A DNA stretch of 64,000 nt from Bdellovibrionales bacterium CG10_big_fil_rev_8_21_14_0_10_45_34 (GTDB lineage Bacteria > Bdellovibrionota > Bdellovibrionia > Bdellovibrionales > 1-14-0-10-45-34): positions 124,001-188,000 of the forward strand of contig PEZS01000011.1 of the NCBI GenBank assembly GCA_002778785.1, in the 5' to 3' direction. The translations under genes were made by a program, and so were the position numbers. This document shows positions 33,266-41,735 of this stretch, piece by piece. Position 1 is the first letter of the stretch. The number at the start of each line of letters is the position of its first letter. The notes beneath the pieces were generated by a model. That model was given only the letters and a program-made list of their open reading frames with translations. It did not search any database and was not told the DNA's origin.

Positions 33266-33648
33266 CTTCTTCTCCTTATAGACAATTTCAGCTGAAATCT
33301 AATGCCACCTGAAGAAGACGCTCAACTTATGTGACAATCTTGATTCGGAGTTTTGTGGGTTCTCCTAAAGACCAAAAGAAGGCCCTGCTTTCAATATGCT
33401 GCGAAAAGACTTTCAGTATCTGAGCCATGCATCCTGTTAGAGCGAAGAAAGCCCCTATTAGAACTCATTGGTTATGGGGTGCCTTTCTCGGAAGGCATCC
33501 CACCTGTTTTTAGGTAAAACGGTATTACAATTCGGTCGAAATATTCTTAGACAGAGAGAATACATATGTATCAAAATGAATGCTCTGTTCTTGAGCGAAT
33601 CTCATATTGAGACATACCGATAAATCTACTGGTAAGAAGGAACTAGAA
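33266..33648. other. 383-bp gap with an orphan intrinsic terminator
   Basis: No protein gene is visible. It holds a hairpin-rich stretch (AATATGCTG with CAGTAT near 33390-33412), a strong terminator at 33476-33511 and then about 137 bp before the alpha/beta-hydrolase start. The layout fits either a small RNA read rightward or an attenuated leader of the downstream gene. Confidence 0.45.
33476..33511 (+). terminator. Intrinsic terminator without an upstream gene on its strand
   Basis: GGGGTGCCTT pairs with AAGGCATCCC (10 bp, one G-T pair) around the loop TCTCGG, followed by ACCTG and five Ts. The T-run exists only in the plus orientation. The nearest plus-strand gene upstream ends at 32481, almost 1 kb away, with a minus-strand gene between. 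Confidence 0.7.
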
Positions 33649-34401
33649 ATGAAGGTAAATAATTGGCTTTTGCTACGAGGCTGGTCAAGAGAGGTGAGAC
33701 ATTGGAGCGACTTTCCAGTTCATCTAAAGAGGGCCCTCGGGCGGGGCTCAAAAGTGATCGCTCTCGATTTGCCTGGTGCAGGAACAGAATTTAAGCGCCT
33801 AAGTCCCCTGACCGTTGGCGGAATTGTCGAAGACGTGCGCTCGAGATTCACGCTTATCAGACCCAAAGGCCCTTGCGGTATACTTGGCCTCTCCTTAGGA
33901 GGAATGGTAGCGTTAGAATGGCTTTCAAAATACCCCAAGGATTTCGAATCGGGCGTTGTGATCAATTCTAGTGCGTCAGACATTGGGCCATTCTGGAAGC
34001 GACTAAGGCCCCAAGCCATGCGCTCACTCGTTGAAGTTGTGCGTAAAGAGACTCACGAAGATCGGGAACGCGAGATTCTAAAAATAGTCTCCAACTTGCG
34101 CCAAGATGACGCCAAGGTTTTAGAAGAATGGCACAAAGCCACTTCTAGTGCGCCCGTTTCAATAACGAATGCAGCTGCCCAGCTCGCAGCAGGCGCCTCA
34201 TTTAAAACACCAAAGCACATTGCGGCGGCGCTTGTAATCTTAAGTTCTGCAGAAGACAAAATGGTGGACGAAGCGAGTAGCTACTTGCTCGCCAAACGAT
34301 TGGACTGCAAGCACTTTAGCCACCCCACAGCCGGACACGATCTTACTCTTGATGATCCAAAGTGGGTCGCTCAACACGTCGCCAAATACGCTGCTGGCTA
34401 A
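33649..34401 (+). CDS. Alpha/beta-hydrolase (BioH-like group)
   Basis: Serine esterase of unknown substrate. Marks: NWLLLRGWSREVRHW (oxyanion segment), IALDLPGAG, the nucleophile elbow GLSLGG, the acid region ILSSAEDKMVD and the catalytic His in TAGHDLTLDDP. The general order resembles BioH and other carboxylesterases, but no biotin gene is nearby. ATG 33649 with AAGGAA upstream is preferred over the longer frame to 33607. 250 residues. It converges on citrate synthase with a gap of only 4 bp. Confidence 0.8.
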   Translation: MKVNNWLLLRGWSREVRHWSDFPVHLKRALGRGSKVIALDLPGAGTEFKRLSPLTVGGIVEDVRSRFTLIRPKGPCGILGLSLGGMVALEWLSKYPKDFESGVVINSSASDIGPFWKRLRPQAMRSLVEVVRKETHEDREREILKIVSNLRQDDAKVLEEWHKATSSAPVSITNAAAQLAAGASFKTPKHIAAALVILSSAEDKMVDEASSYLLAKRLDCKHFSHPTAGHDLTLDDPKWVAQHVAKYAAG

Positions 34402-34405
34402 TGTA

Positions 34406-35521
34406 TTATAGTTTTAAATGCTTGTTACCTTGGTAGTCGCCGCGAGGTCGGTATATTCGGTTTTGGCTGTACTGCTCAAATATGTGAGCCAACCATCCTG
34501 ACACTCTAGAAGCTGCGAAAATAGGTGTAAACAAGTCGAGCGTAATACCCATACTGTAGTAAACAGTTGCCGAATAGAAATCGACGTTTGGTAAAAGACC
34601 CTTCTCTTTTTGCACAGTATCGTCAATGAGAGTCGACATTTCATAAAGGTGATGTTTTCCGACTTTTGCGGTCAGCTGGTCACTCATCGATCGGAGTATT
34701 TTTGCGCGAGGATCTCCATTTTTATAAACACGGTGACCAAATCCCATAATCTTCTTTTTATTTTCAAGTGCGTCTTTAACCCATTCACGCGCATTTTCCA
34801 CTGTACCAATATCGTTGAGCATTCTCATCACTTGTTCGTTAGCACCGCCATGGAGAGGCCCTTTCAGAGCACCAATAGCAGAAACAACAGCAGAATAAAT
34901 GTCGCTCAACGAAGACGCCGTAACTCTCGCCGAAAAAGCCGAACAATTTAGCTCGTGATCAGCATGCAATATCAAACAGACATCAAAAATTCTTACGACG
35001 TCTGCGTCTGGCTCTTTACCAAACAGTTGGTAAAGAAAATTCCACGCGATACCTTTTTCTGGCTTTGGAGGCACAATGGGCTGACCCGTTCGTATTCTTT
35101 CAAACGCTGCCACCAAAGAAGCCATCTTACCAGTTAAGCGGTAAGCTTTCTCAAAATTTGCTTTTTCATTTTCGACTTCGGCATTCACATCCCAAAGCGC
35201 CATCATGGACACAGCCGACCGCAGCCACGCCATCGGATGCACGTTTCGTGTTGGCAATGTTTTTAACGACTCCAGGAGTTCAGGCTCAATAGTGATATGC
35301 TTGGACAAATTCGTTTTTAGATCCGCAATTTCGCTTTTGCTTGCAAGACGATCATGCCACAGTAAAAATATAACTTCTTCAAAGGTAGACTGTGCAGCCA
35401 AATCTTCTATTACGTATCCGCGGTAAGTAAGTGTTGCATCAACAATTGAAGAAATTCTTGTTGTACAGGCTACTACTCCTTCAAGCCCTTTATCTATCGC
35501 GCCTCTGTACTCTTCTGCCAT
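34406..35521 (-). CDS. gltA: Citrate synthase
   Basis: Condenses acetyl-CoA and oxaloacetate, the entry to the TCA cycle. The start EGVVACTTRISSIVD is followed by YRGYVIEDLA, the catalytic His regions GPLHGGANEQVM and GFGHRVYKNGDPRAKIL, and the catalytic Asp in NVDFYSATVYYSMGI. 371 residues and the compact start fit the short Gram-positive/archaeal and 2-methylcitrate-synthase group rather than the long NADH-regulated E. coli form; a methylcitrate role cannot be excluded. AAAGGAAG lies before the ATG. The upstream side holds the terminator of the preceding operon. Confidence 0.92.
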   Translation of the reverse strand: MAEEYRGAIDKGLEGVVACTTRISSIVDATLTYRGYVIEDLAAQSTFEEVIFLLWHDRLASKSEIADLKTNLSKHITIEPELLESLKTLPTRNVHPMAWLRSAVSMMALWDVNAEVENEKANFEKAYRLTGKMASLVAAFERIRTGQPIVPPKPEKGIAWNFLYQLFGKEPDADVVRIFDVCLILHADHELNCSAFSARVTASSLSDIYSAVVSAIGALKGPLHGGANEQVMRMLNDIGTVENAREWVKDALENKKKIMGFGHRVYKNGDPRAKILRSMSDQLTAKVGKHHLYEMSTLIDDTVQKEKGLLPNVDFYSATVYYSMGITLDLFTPIFAASRVSGWLAHIFEQYSQNRIYRPRGDYQGNKHLKL

Positions 35522-35573
35522 AACTCTTCCTTTCTCAAGCTGATGCCATATACGTGTATAGGTAAGATCTACT

Positions 35574-35618
35574 AAAAAACAAGACTTCCCTATAGTAACT
35601 CGGCGTTACCAGAGGGAA
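35574..35618 (-). terminator. Intrinsic-type terminator of the SpoIIE-phosphatase operon
   Basis: On the minus strand TTCCCT pairs with AGGGAA, enclosing a second stem GTAAC/GTTAC. Six bases later comes a run of six Ts. It lies 80-125 bp past the stop at 35698. The T-run is a little distant, so efficiency is uncertain. It also sits just upstream of the gltA promoter region. Confidence 0.6.
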
Positions 35619-35697
35619 AAGGCGATTTTTTTATCGCAAGACTTGAGGCTACGAGCTGGCCCCTCTGACATCTGCAAATTTTTGGTGTACGAATAAC

Positions 35698-36606
35698 TCA
35701 CTGAGTTGGAGCTAATCGAAGCGATTTTGACTCGACTTCCATAACGATCACGGTCTGATCGCGCGTTGGCTTCTCACTTTCCGCAAATTCTTCGAGTTGA
35801 AAGAGAATCTCATTTCGGACTTCGTGAGGACCGGATCCAAGTAACCGACTATCCGCGAGAATCTCATTGATTCGCTGCATACCAAACATTTGTCCATCGC
35901 TACCGACCTGCTCAACGACTCCTCGACTGCAAAGTATCAGTCTATCAAGTGGCCGCAGCTGAACACTCTTGGTAGAAATCTTCTGCAAGCCCCCTTCGTT
36001 TTCGTCGGCAACTGATAAAACCTCGAGCTGCTTTTCTTCCTCTCTCCATGCCGCCACGTAGATACCGCCCACGCTTGCCAACCTTACCAAAAAACTCCTG
36101 CGATCAATTTCGGCGTAGGCAATATGCATCAGCCCCTCACCCGATGCAGCCCATTCTTGCTCGATCGAGGCGAGAAGCGCTGAAAGTGCTTTTTCGGGAG
36201 CAGAAGCCTTCTTGAATTCTTTTTCCCCGTAAAGCCTAAACAGCACAGACAATAGCAGAGCAGACGCTCCATGACCTGGCGCCGATGACATAAACACACA
36301 AAACTTAAACTTGCTGCCTAAGTCGAAAACATCGAAGTAGTCTCCTCCGCGGTTATCGCTCGCTCGAAATTTAGATGACATTTTGAACCCAGGGACGTTC
36401 GGAAGGTGCGTGGGAACCAACATGCCATAAATGGCCTGTGTAGCTCTGAGTTGATCTTCGAAGCCCCCGATGAGACCTTCAATCTGCGAGTTAAGCGTGG
36501 CCATTTCTCGTTTTACTAGCTCCAACTCTTCACTTTTCTTTGCTAGAGCTGCTCGAAGTAACTCTACCTCGGATTTTGTGCTCAATTTAGATTTTGCTTT
36601 GGGCAT
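35698..36606 (-). CDS. SpoIIE/PP2C-type serine phosphatase with N-terminal coiled coil
   Basis: Metal-dependent protein phosphatase of the RsbU/SpoIIE group. Residues about 8-60 are a charged coiled coil (VELLRAALAKKSEELELVKREM). The phosphatase domain starts LPNVPGFKMSSKFRASDNRGGDYFDVFDLG, where the GGDYFD Asp binds metal; then SSAPGHGASALLLSVLF, RLILCSRGVVEQVG and the closing RDQTVIVMEV. 302 residues. No sensor or TM domain is present, so it probably acts downstream of another input. No anti-sigma antagonist gene lies next to it. The upstream gene (36616-37869) ends 9 bp before its start, so they form an operon. Confidence 0.85.
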   Translation of the reverse strand: MPKAKSKLSTKSEVELLRAALAKKSEELELVKREMATLNSQIEGLIGGFEDQLRATQAIYGMLVPTHLPNVPGFKMSSKFRASDNRGGDYFDVFDLGSKFKFCVFMSSAPGHGASALLLSVLFRLYGEKEFKKASAPEKALSALLASIEQEWAASGEGLMHIAYAEIDRRSFLVRLASVGGIYVAAWREEEKQLEVLSVADENEGGLQKISTKSVQLRPLDRLILCSRGVVEQVGSDGQMFGMQRINEILADSRLLGSGPHEVRNEILFQLEEFAESEKPTRDQTVIVMEVESKSLRLAPTQ

Positions 36607-36615
36607 ATCCCATTC

Positions 36616-37869
36616 TCAGTTGCGAGTCGCATGAGTCAAGGGACTAAAGATGAGGTTCACCTCAGTCTGGTTGCGACGTGCCTCTACCAGTTTTAAAGGC
36701 AAATCTGTGTCACTCAAGTGCACAAGTGGAAGAGCCGCGCGGCTTGGCTTAAAGGAGCCGCTGTCATAGCCTGCGACTTTGAGTGCGCGCTTGAGGTCTC
36801 GTTTCGTTTTTGACCAGTGGCTGACGAATCGCAATCCCGACGGAAATATAAACCCCATTAGACATTTGCATTTTTGCTGACCTTCTTTAGCGAGAATAGA
36901 CTCGACAGAAGATTCCTTATCGATCAAAAAGAGTTCCACTTTCCGGGAGAAAAATTGGTCACCCATAAAGCTCGATAGACCAAACTTCTCTTTAGGTGCG
37001 ATGAGAAATTCGCGGTGGACTCTCAAGCTACTGGACCAAAAACGAGGGAGAGTGAGTTGGCTTCTACCAAGGTACAAGTGGTCTCCTACCATAAGTGCCC
37101 AGCTCTTTTGGCTTTTTTGCAAATTCTTAACAATGTCTTCTTTTAGGCCCGCGTTTAAGTCTGCCGTCCAGTGAACTACGACGTCGACATCCTTTAGAAA
37201 ATCTTGTGGATAGAGAATTCCCAACTTCGAAAGGTCTAACATCTCGCCTTTGGGCCAGATATCTCGAGGAAAATTCCATCCGTACTCACTCCTGAGAAGT
37301 TGAGCAAATTCGGAGGTACGAATCCAGCGCGGGAGCGAGCCTCTTTTCATTAAGAGCCTCCGAGCCAGTCCAGGGCGCAAAACCCCAAGAGCCCTTAGCT
37401 TCAAGACAATTTCACTTGCATAACTCGGGTGAGGGTTGGCCTTCGAATTGGTTTGGGCGATAGCTGTTTGGGGAGCGCGAGAAGTGCTCCAGTTTGTGGT
37501 TGGAAAAATGCCCAGCTCCAAACTCGACAATAGCCGAGTCAAATCTTCTCTTCTCAATCTAGAAACATATTCCAAAACGACCTTACTCTCGAAGTCGCTC
37601 CACGCCTCGCCATCGAAACCCTCAAGAAGATTCGACCTAAAATGGCAGCCTACGCCAAGACCCGTACAGATTTTGTCGAGTTCGTCATCGAGTAAGCCCA
37701 TACGATGGAGCCAGAACTCCGCAACTGGGCCAGAGTTGGGGCCTTGGCCTAGAAAGATGTTCCCAGTCGAATTGAAAAATTTCCAGGGCCGTGGCCCAAC
37801 GAGAGTTGCAGCCCACACTGTCAGAGGTATTATGAGTAAAAGAGCGAGTCGGAACTTAGTATTCGGCAT
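36616..37869 (-). CDS. Signal-anchored protein of unknown function
   Basis: 417 residues with an N-terminal hydrophobic segment (about 7-22, RLALLLIIPLTVWAATLVG) that is a signal or anchor. The mature part has Trp-rich patches (GWNFPRDIWPKGEM, FWLHRMGLL), two Cys-containing motifs (CTGLGVGC and QQKCKCLMGF) and a VVVHWTADLNAGLKEDIV stretch. I recognise no domain. It is followed 9 bp later by the SpoIIE-type phosphatase, with which it is probably co-expressed, and diverges from the gene at 37915 with only 45 bp between starts. Confidence 0.6.
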   Translation of the reverse strand: MPNTKFRLALLLIIPLTVWAATLVGPRPWKFFNSTGNIFLGQGPNSGPVAEFWLHRMGLLDDELDKICTGLGVGCHFRSNLLEGFDGEAWSDFESKVVLEYVSRLRREDLTRLLSSLELGIFPTTNWSTSRAPQTAIAQTNSKANPHPSYASEIVLKLRALGVLRPGLARRLLMKRGSLPRWIRTSEFAQLLRSEYGWNFPRDIWPKGEMLDLSKLGILYPQDFLKDVDVVVHWTADLNAGLKEDIVKNLQKSQKSWALMVGDHLYLGRSQLTLPRFWSSSLRVHREFLIAPKEKFGLSSFMGDQFFSRKVELFLIDKESSVESILAKEGQQKCKCLMGFIFPSGLRFVSHWSKTKRDLKRALKVAGYDSGSFKPSRAALPLVHLSDTDLPLKLVEARRNQTEVNLIFSPLTHATRN

Positions 37870-37914
37870 CCTCGAACTCAGTAAGCAAGATCTTTGCCTA
37901 AAGAAAGCGAAAGC

Positions 37915-39342
37915 ATGCTCCTACACGGATTATCTACAAAAGAGAAATGTCAGATCATAAACCAGAACCCGAAAATCTATGGCTCCTTTGCAGAAATTGG
38001 TGCAGGCCAAGAGGTGGCGCGCTCGTTTTTTCGAGTTGCCGGAGCCTCAGCGACGGTTGCAAAAACAATGTCTGCTTATGACATGACGTTTAGCGATCTC
38101 ATCTACGGGGCAGAACCATCTAAGAGATATGTTTGTGAAAGTCGGCTAAAAAAAATGTTGATACACGAGTTCGACCTTCTGACCGATCGCCTAGGGAGGC
38201 CACGCGGGAAAGACTCGGCCTTCTTTGCCTTTGCAAACACCGTCGCAGCAAGGAGCCGCAAGTCACGAAGCCAATGCCACGGTTGGATGGGCCTGCGATT
38301 TCAACAATCACCTGAGTCAGAGTTTAGTGAAATTATCGTGCACGTGAGAATGCTCGATCAGCGAAATTTCCTTCAACAAGAGGCTCTTGGTATTGTAGGC
38401 GTCAACCTCATTTATGGCGCCTACTATCTTTCTAAAGATCCCCTTGATCTTATTGATTCTCTTGTGGATGGCCTTGACCTCGGAAGAATTGAGATCGACT
38501 GCGTGCATTTGTCTGGTCCTTTGTTTTCTAAAACCGATCGAAGAGTTATTGGTTTTCATCTTGTTGAAAACCAACTGTCTAAGAATGTTTTCATCACCGA
38601 AAGTGGCAACACCGATCTAGCCGGCGACCAATTGTATGGAAAGCCGGTCCTTACGCTCAGCGGGAGCTTTGCTCCGTTAACGCTCCTTCATGAAGACATG
38701 ATTAAAGCAGCTCGATCGTTAATTCAGACAAAGTTTAAAATCTCAGAACCTCATGTTGTTCTCGATATCAACGTAAGCAAGCTTGTCGGCCCCCAAAAGT
38801 GTGCCGACATTTACTTTTTAGACAGAATCAAACTACTCGGTGAATTGGGTTTTAGTGTTCAGCTTTCAAGATACGAGCACCATTTTGAGTTGATGGAGCA
38901 CATCACGAAATGCACCCAAGAAAAGGTGTTTCTTCTCGTCGGCATTGGGCACCTAGCGCCAATGTTTGATGCCGCTCACTTAGACAATCTGGATGGCGGA
39001 GTTTTAGAAGGACTGGGCAAACTGACGAGCGGAAACTCTCACATTTTGTGTTACCCCGCAAACTCGCTTGATGTCGAGCAGCCCGTTGCCAAGGATCAAA
39101 AGACGAATTGCTTCACTCTTAAGTCTTTCCCGGTGCCGTCTAGCTTTAAGGGGGCATTGTCAGACTTAGTGAGTGAAGACAAGTTTATTGATTTAGAAGG
39201 GTCCGATGACAAACTTCTCAGGATTTCCTCAAAAGAAGTGCTTGAACAGATACGAAGTCGTGAGGCGGCTTGGACCGACAAAGTTTCAAAGAACGTAAAA
39301 GGTATCATTGAAAGTCAGCACCTATTTGGATGGCGTCCTTAA
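37915..39342 (+). CDS. Conserved protein of unknown function (family often labelled nicotinate-nucleotide adenylyltransferase)
   Basis: 475 residues, soluble. The N-terminus (KIYGSFAEIGAGQEVARSFFRVAGASATVAKTMSAYDMTFSDLIYG) and the middle (CHGWMGLRFQ, ALGIVGVNLIYGAYYLSKDP, IEIDCVHLSGPLF, PVLTLSGSFAPLT) recall a family found in Bacteroidetes and other bacteria. Database names for it (nicotinate-nucleotide adenylyltransferase, TonB-dependent receptor) look like propagated errors: I see no HxGH adenylyltransferase motif and no barrel. ATG 37915 is preferred to TTG 37894. Its last 60 bp are tandemly duplicated just past the stop. Function unknown. Confidence 0.72.
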   Translation: MLLHGLSTKEKCQIINQNPKIYGSFAEIGAGQEVARSFFRVAGASATVAKTMSAYDMTFSDLIYGAEPSKRYVCESRLKKMLIHEFDLLTDRLGRPRGKDSAFFAFANTVAARSRKSRSQCHGWMGLRFQQSPESEFSEIIVHVRMLDQRNFLQQEALGIVGVNLIYGAYYLSKDPLDLIDSLVDGLDLGRIEIDCVHLSGPLFSKTDRRVIGFHLVENQLSKNVFITESGNTDLAGDQLYGKPVLTLSGSFAPLTLLHEDMIKAARSLIQTKFKISEPHVVLDINVSKLVGPQKCADIYFLDRIKLLGELGFSVQLSRYEHHFELMEHITKCTQEKVFLLVGIGHLAPMFDAAHLDNLDGGVLEGLGKLTSGNSHILCYPANSLDVEQPVAKDQKTNCFTLKSFPVPSSFKGALSDLVSEDKFIDLEGSDDKLLRISSKEVLEQIRSREAAWTDKVSKNVKGIIESQHLFGWRP

Positions 39343-39403
39343 GTTTCACGAACGACGTAAAAAGAATCCCTGAAAGTCAGCACCTGCTTGGATGGCGTCG
39401 TTA
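39283..39403 (+). repeat. Tandem duplication of a gene's 3' end
   Basis: The last 60 bp of the preceding gene (39283-39342) recur at 39343-39403. Shared stretches include GAAAGTCAGCACCT and TTGGATGGCGTC, and both copies end in a stop-like TTAA/TTAG. The second copy has drifted by small substitutions and one extra base and lies outside the gene. Confidence 0.88.
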
Positions 39404-39590
39404 GGCGGAGAAGGCCTTACCCTTTCCCCTGAGAGAATTCACTGGCGAGAACCAGAATCTGCATGTAACTTTGGGTCGCCAAAACTTTAGGACTATTCGA
39501 ATCTTTGCGATTTGTAGGGCCTTTGACAGCGCGCGCAGCTATGCTCTCTACTTAACAAAGCTAGGTAAAAACAACAAGATTGAATCTTCT

Positions 39591-40253
39591 ATGAATCAAG
39601 AATGTCGCGAACACGATCATGAGTTTGGCCAAATTGCCCTCAAGGGTTTACGAAAAGCCGTAGCGATCAGTCTAATTTATTTTTTGGTCGAATTTATTGG
39701 CGGCACGATATCTCAGTCTCTAGCGCTGGTTTCAGATGCCTACCATATGCTCGCGGATTCAGCTGCTTTGGCAATCGCGTGGTTAGCGATGGAATTTTCG
39801 AATTGGCACCGGAACAGTCGCGATATCAATCTAAATGAAGCAGCAAAGAAATCCGCATCCGATGTCGTAAAAAATTTAGCAACCCTTATTAATACTATTT
39901 TGCTTTTCGGAATTTCTCTCTTCCTTTTCAGATCAGCTTATGAGAGGTGGCACGCGCCACTCGAAGTAGACTTGAGCATTATGCTGCCCATTTCTGTAGG
40001 CGGACTCATAGTTAATGTACTCATTCTGAAATCACTTTCGAACGTCGGCCATACGCATATCGTTGTGGCCTCTGCCGCGCTTCATGTAGTTGCGGATTCG
40101 CTGAGTTCTGTGGCTTCGATTGTTGCCGGCCTTTGCATATACTTCTGGCAATGGCACCAAGCAGACGCTATCGCCGGCGCATTCATTGCCACACTCATTT
40201 TTGTCAGCACTGTTCTATTTGCCAAAAAAGCCTTGGGTGACAAGGCCCCTTAA
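39591..40253 (+). CDS. Cation diffusion facilitator (zinc/divalent metal exporter)
   Basis: Inner membrane H+/metal antiporter. It opens with a His-rich cytosolic end (NQECREHDHEFG), then about six TM helices. The metal site in TM2 is SLALVSDAYHMLADSAAL and that in TM5 is SAALHVVADSLSSVASI, both with the His/Asp spacing of the CzcD/ZitB group. ATG 39591 gives 220 residues; an upstream extension to 39471 is possible but atypical. The usual cytosolic C-terminal domain is absent, so this is a short CDF. Metal specificity, probably Zn, is inferred. Confidence 0.85.
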   Translation: MNQECREHDHEFGQIALKGLRKAVAISLIYFLVEFIGGTISQSLALVSDAYHMLADSAALAIAWLAMEFSNWHRNSRDINLNEAAKKSASDVVKNLATLINTILLFGISLFLFRSAYERWHAPLEVDLSIMLPISVGGLIVNVLILKSLSNVGHTHIVVASAALHVVADSLSSVASIVAGLCIYFWQWHQADAIAGAFIATLIFVSTVLFAKKALGDKAP

Positions 40254-40624
40254 AATACCCTGCTTCCTCCCGTCATGTAGTCTCTCAAAGGTACAGTCTT
40301 CAACTTGTGCTGGTGTGTTTCATCTCATATTGCTCAGCTTTGGTTGTCTATTGCACATCTTTAATTCAGCGTCGATCGCTTTACTGGCGTCCATACGTTT
40401 GTCCCTTCTTTAACAACAGCAAAAATTTTGGTGTTGGTGTTGGTGTTGGTGCTGGTGCTTCGATTGCCTGATACTGGCCTGCTGCAAAAGGTAGCGGTAT
40501 ATTAGAATGCCCAGTAACACAAAGCATTTATAGAAGTGTAATGTTGCTAAACTAATCACTTTTCGCTACTATCCCTTATCCCAAACCTTAGATGAAATAT
40601 GAATGAAGTTTGAAGGGTGACAGT
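40254..40624. other. 371-bp gap with a hexanucleotide repeat
   Basis: No gene seen. At 40430-40459 there are three GGTGTT units followed by two GGTGCT units. The stretch before the transposase-like gene is AT-rich with no clear promoter. This is the second six-base microsatellite in the window (the other is in mutY), and both switch one base part way along the array. Confidence 0.6.
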
Positions 40625-41272
40625 TTGAGTTCACGACTTACACAAAAACAAGACCTACGTTCACGCAAGATACAACTTTCTTTGATCAAAGAGCCACGAC
40701 CAGACACAAAGCTTTGGTGGGTTGAAAAACAGCACCAATACGGAGGTTCACTCGACTACAGAAAAGTGAAGCGCCCCTTTGACACATCTAAACTTATCCA
40801 CACCGTTTTTAAGGCCCGGCTCGGTAAAAATATCTGGTTTACCAAAAGCCAAATATCAATTGGCAAATTGTTAGAATCTGCTGCCAAAAGATATAAGCTC
40901 AAGATCAGAGACAAAGCGATTAACAAAGACCATATTCATCTGCTCATTGAACCTAGTCGATCCCAACCCTACAATGAGGCACGCAGGGAATTTCTTAGGT
41001 TCCTCAGGTTTTTTGCAGCACAAATGGCCCGTAAGTATGATGAAATTCATAAACGACTGGGCTTAAGAAAATCCAAACAGTTCTGGATAGAGCGACCCTT
41101 CACTAGGCTTGTCGGATGGGGTCGAAGCACTCTTACAAACATCCACAACTACTTTGAGAAAAACCGCAACGAGGCCGCAGGCTTTGTCTCTTACACGCCT
41201 AGGAAGCACAGATTGAATGCGTTTTTGGTCAAATGGCAAGCTCAAGCGCAGAAGCTTGAAAACACTTGCTGA
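40625..41272 (+). CDS. Y1-type (IS200-like/REP-associated) transposase-related protein
   Basis: HUH single-stranded DNA nuclease-like protein of about 215 residues. The metal-binding His-x-His is in INKDHIHLLIEPS. The helix with the catalytic Tyr is probably TNIHNYFEKNRNEAAGF, and FWIERPFTRLVGWGRS lies between. The start is uncertain: TTG 40625 has GAAGGGTG eight bases upstream, TTG 40610 is the alternative, and no in-frame ATG is early enough. Basic throughout. Unlike the copy at 7447 it has no inverted repeats that I can see, but degenerate direct repeats of its own 3' end follow. Confidence 0.78.
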   Translation: MSSRLTQKQDLRSRKIQLSLIKEPRPDTKLWWVEKQHQYGGSLDYRKVKRPFDTSKLIHTVFKARLGKNIWFTKSQISIGKLLESAAKRYKLKIRDKAINKDHIHLLIEPSRSQPYNEARREFLRFLRFFAAQMARKYDEIHKRLGLRKSKQFWIERPFTRLVGWGRSTLTNIHNYFEKNRNEAAGFVSYTPRKHRLNAFLVKWQAQAQKLENTC

Positions 41273-41318
41273 CCGAAGGGGAGCCCCAAACGCAAAAATT
41301 TGAAGGCAACTGCCGACC
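41243..41318 (+). repeat. Degenerate repeat of the transposase gene's 3' end
   Basis: Positions 41243-41274, spanning the stop of the Y1 gene, match 41287-41318 at about 23 of 32 bases (TTGAA and TTG/TGC cores kept). The phrase CACTTGCTGACC at 41263-41274 appears a third time, unchanged, at 41404-41415. Confidence 0.6.
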
Positions 41319-41735
41319 CATTGAGTGGTGGCTTGTTTTCACAGGCCAACTCGAAACGTGCCTGATTACTCTTGCGGCGTCACCTTGATTCCATGACCAC
41401 TTTCACTTGCTGACCAAATGGTGCTGAGCGATTAGCAATCAACTCCGCTTCGACCCTAAGTTAGAATTTACTTTTGATTTGAAATCGCTATGCGCAAAAA
41501 ATGAACGCATTCGCCGAAATGTAAACGTCATATTAATTGGCCTGGTCGCTACCGCACCCTAATGGGGCATTTTGGCTCCTATTGCCCTAGCTTCGTTGAC
41601 TTCGGTGTCAGGATTATGAGGCAACGAGGCACTCAGTGACCCCATTGCGATTCAACTGCCCCTTTCGGTACGATTTTCAATGATTCAATTCGGGGCAGAG
41701 TTCTTTTGGCATTAATTTCGAATTGAAATAATAGT
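41273..41735. other. 463-bp gap after the Y1 gene
   Basis: Contains the decayed repeats described at 41243-41318, a third CACTTGCTGACC copy, and at its end a promoter-like pair. No open frame of useful length. It looks like the decayed outer part of a mobile element. Confidence 0.5.
41706..41734 (+). promoter_or_regulatory. Sigma-70-like promoter before the Lys-tailed secreted protein
   Basis: TTGGCA (41706-41711) and TAATAG (41729-41734) are 17 bp apart. Transcription would start near 41741, downstream of the ATG at 41736. If this promoter is real, translation must begin later, for example at ATG 41820. Confidence 0.4.

Noticed and set aside
37436-37960. 174-codon plus-strand frame over the signal-anchored protein
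   Set aside because: Antisense to a signal-peptide-bearing gene with plausible codon use, and it runs into the next gene's start. No motif.
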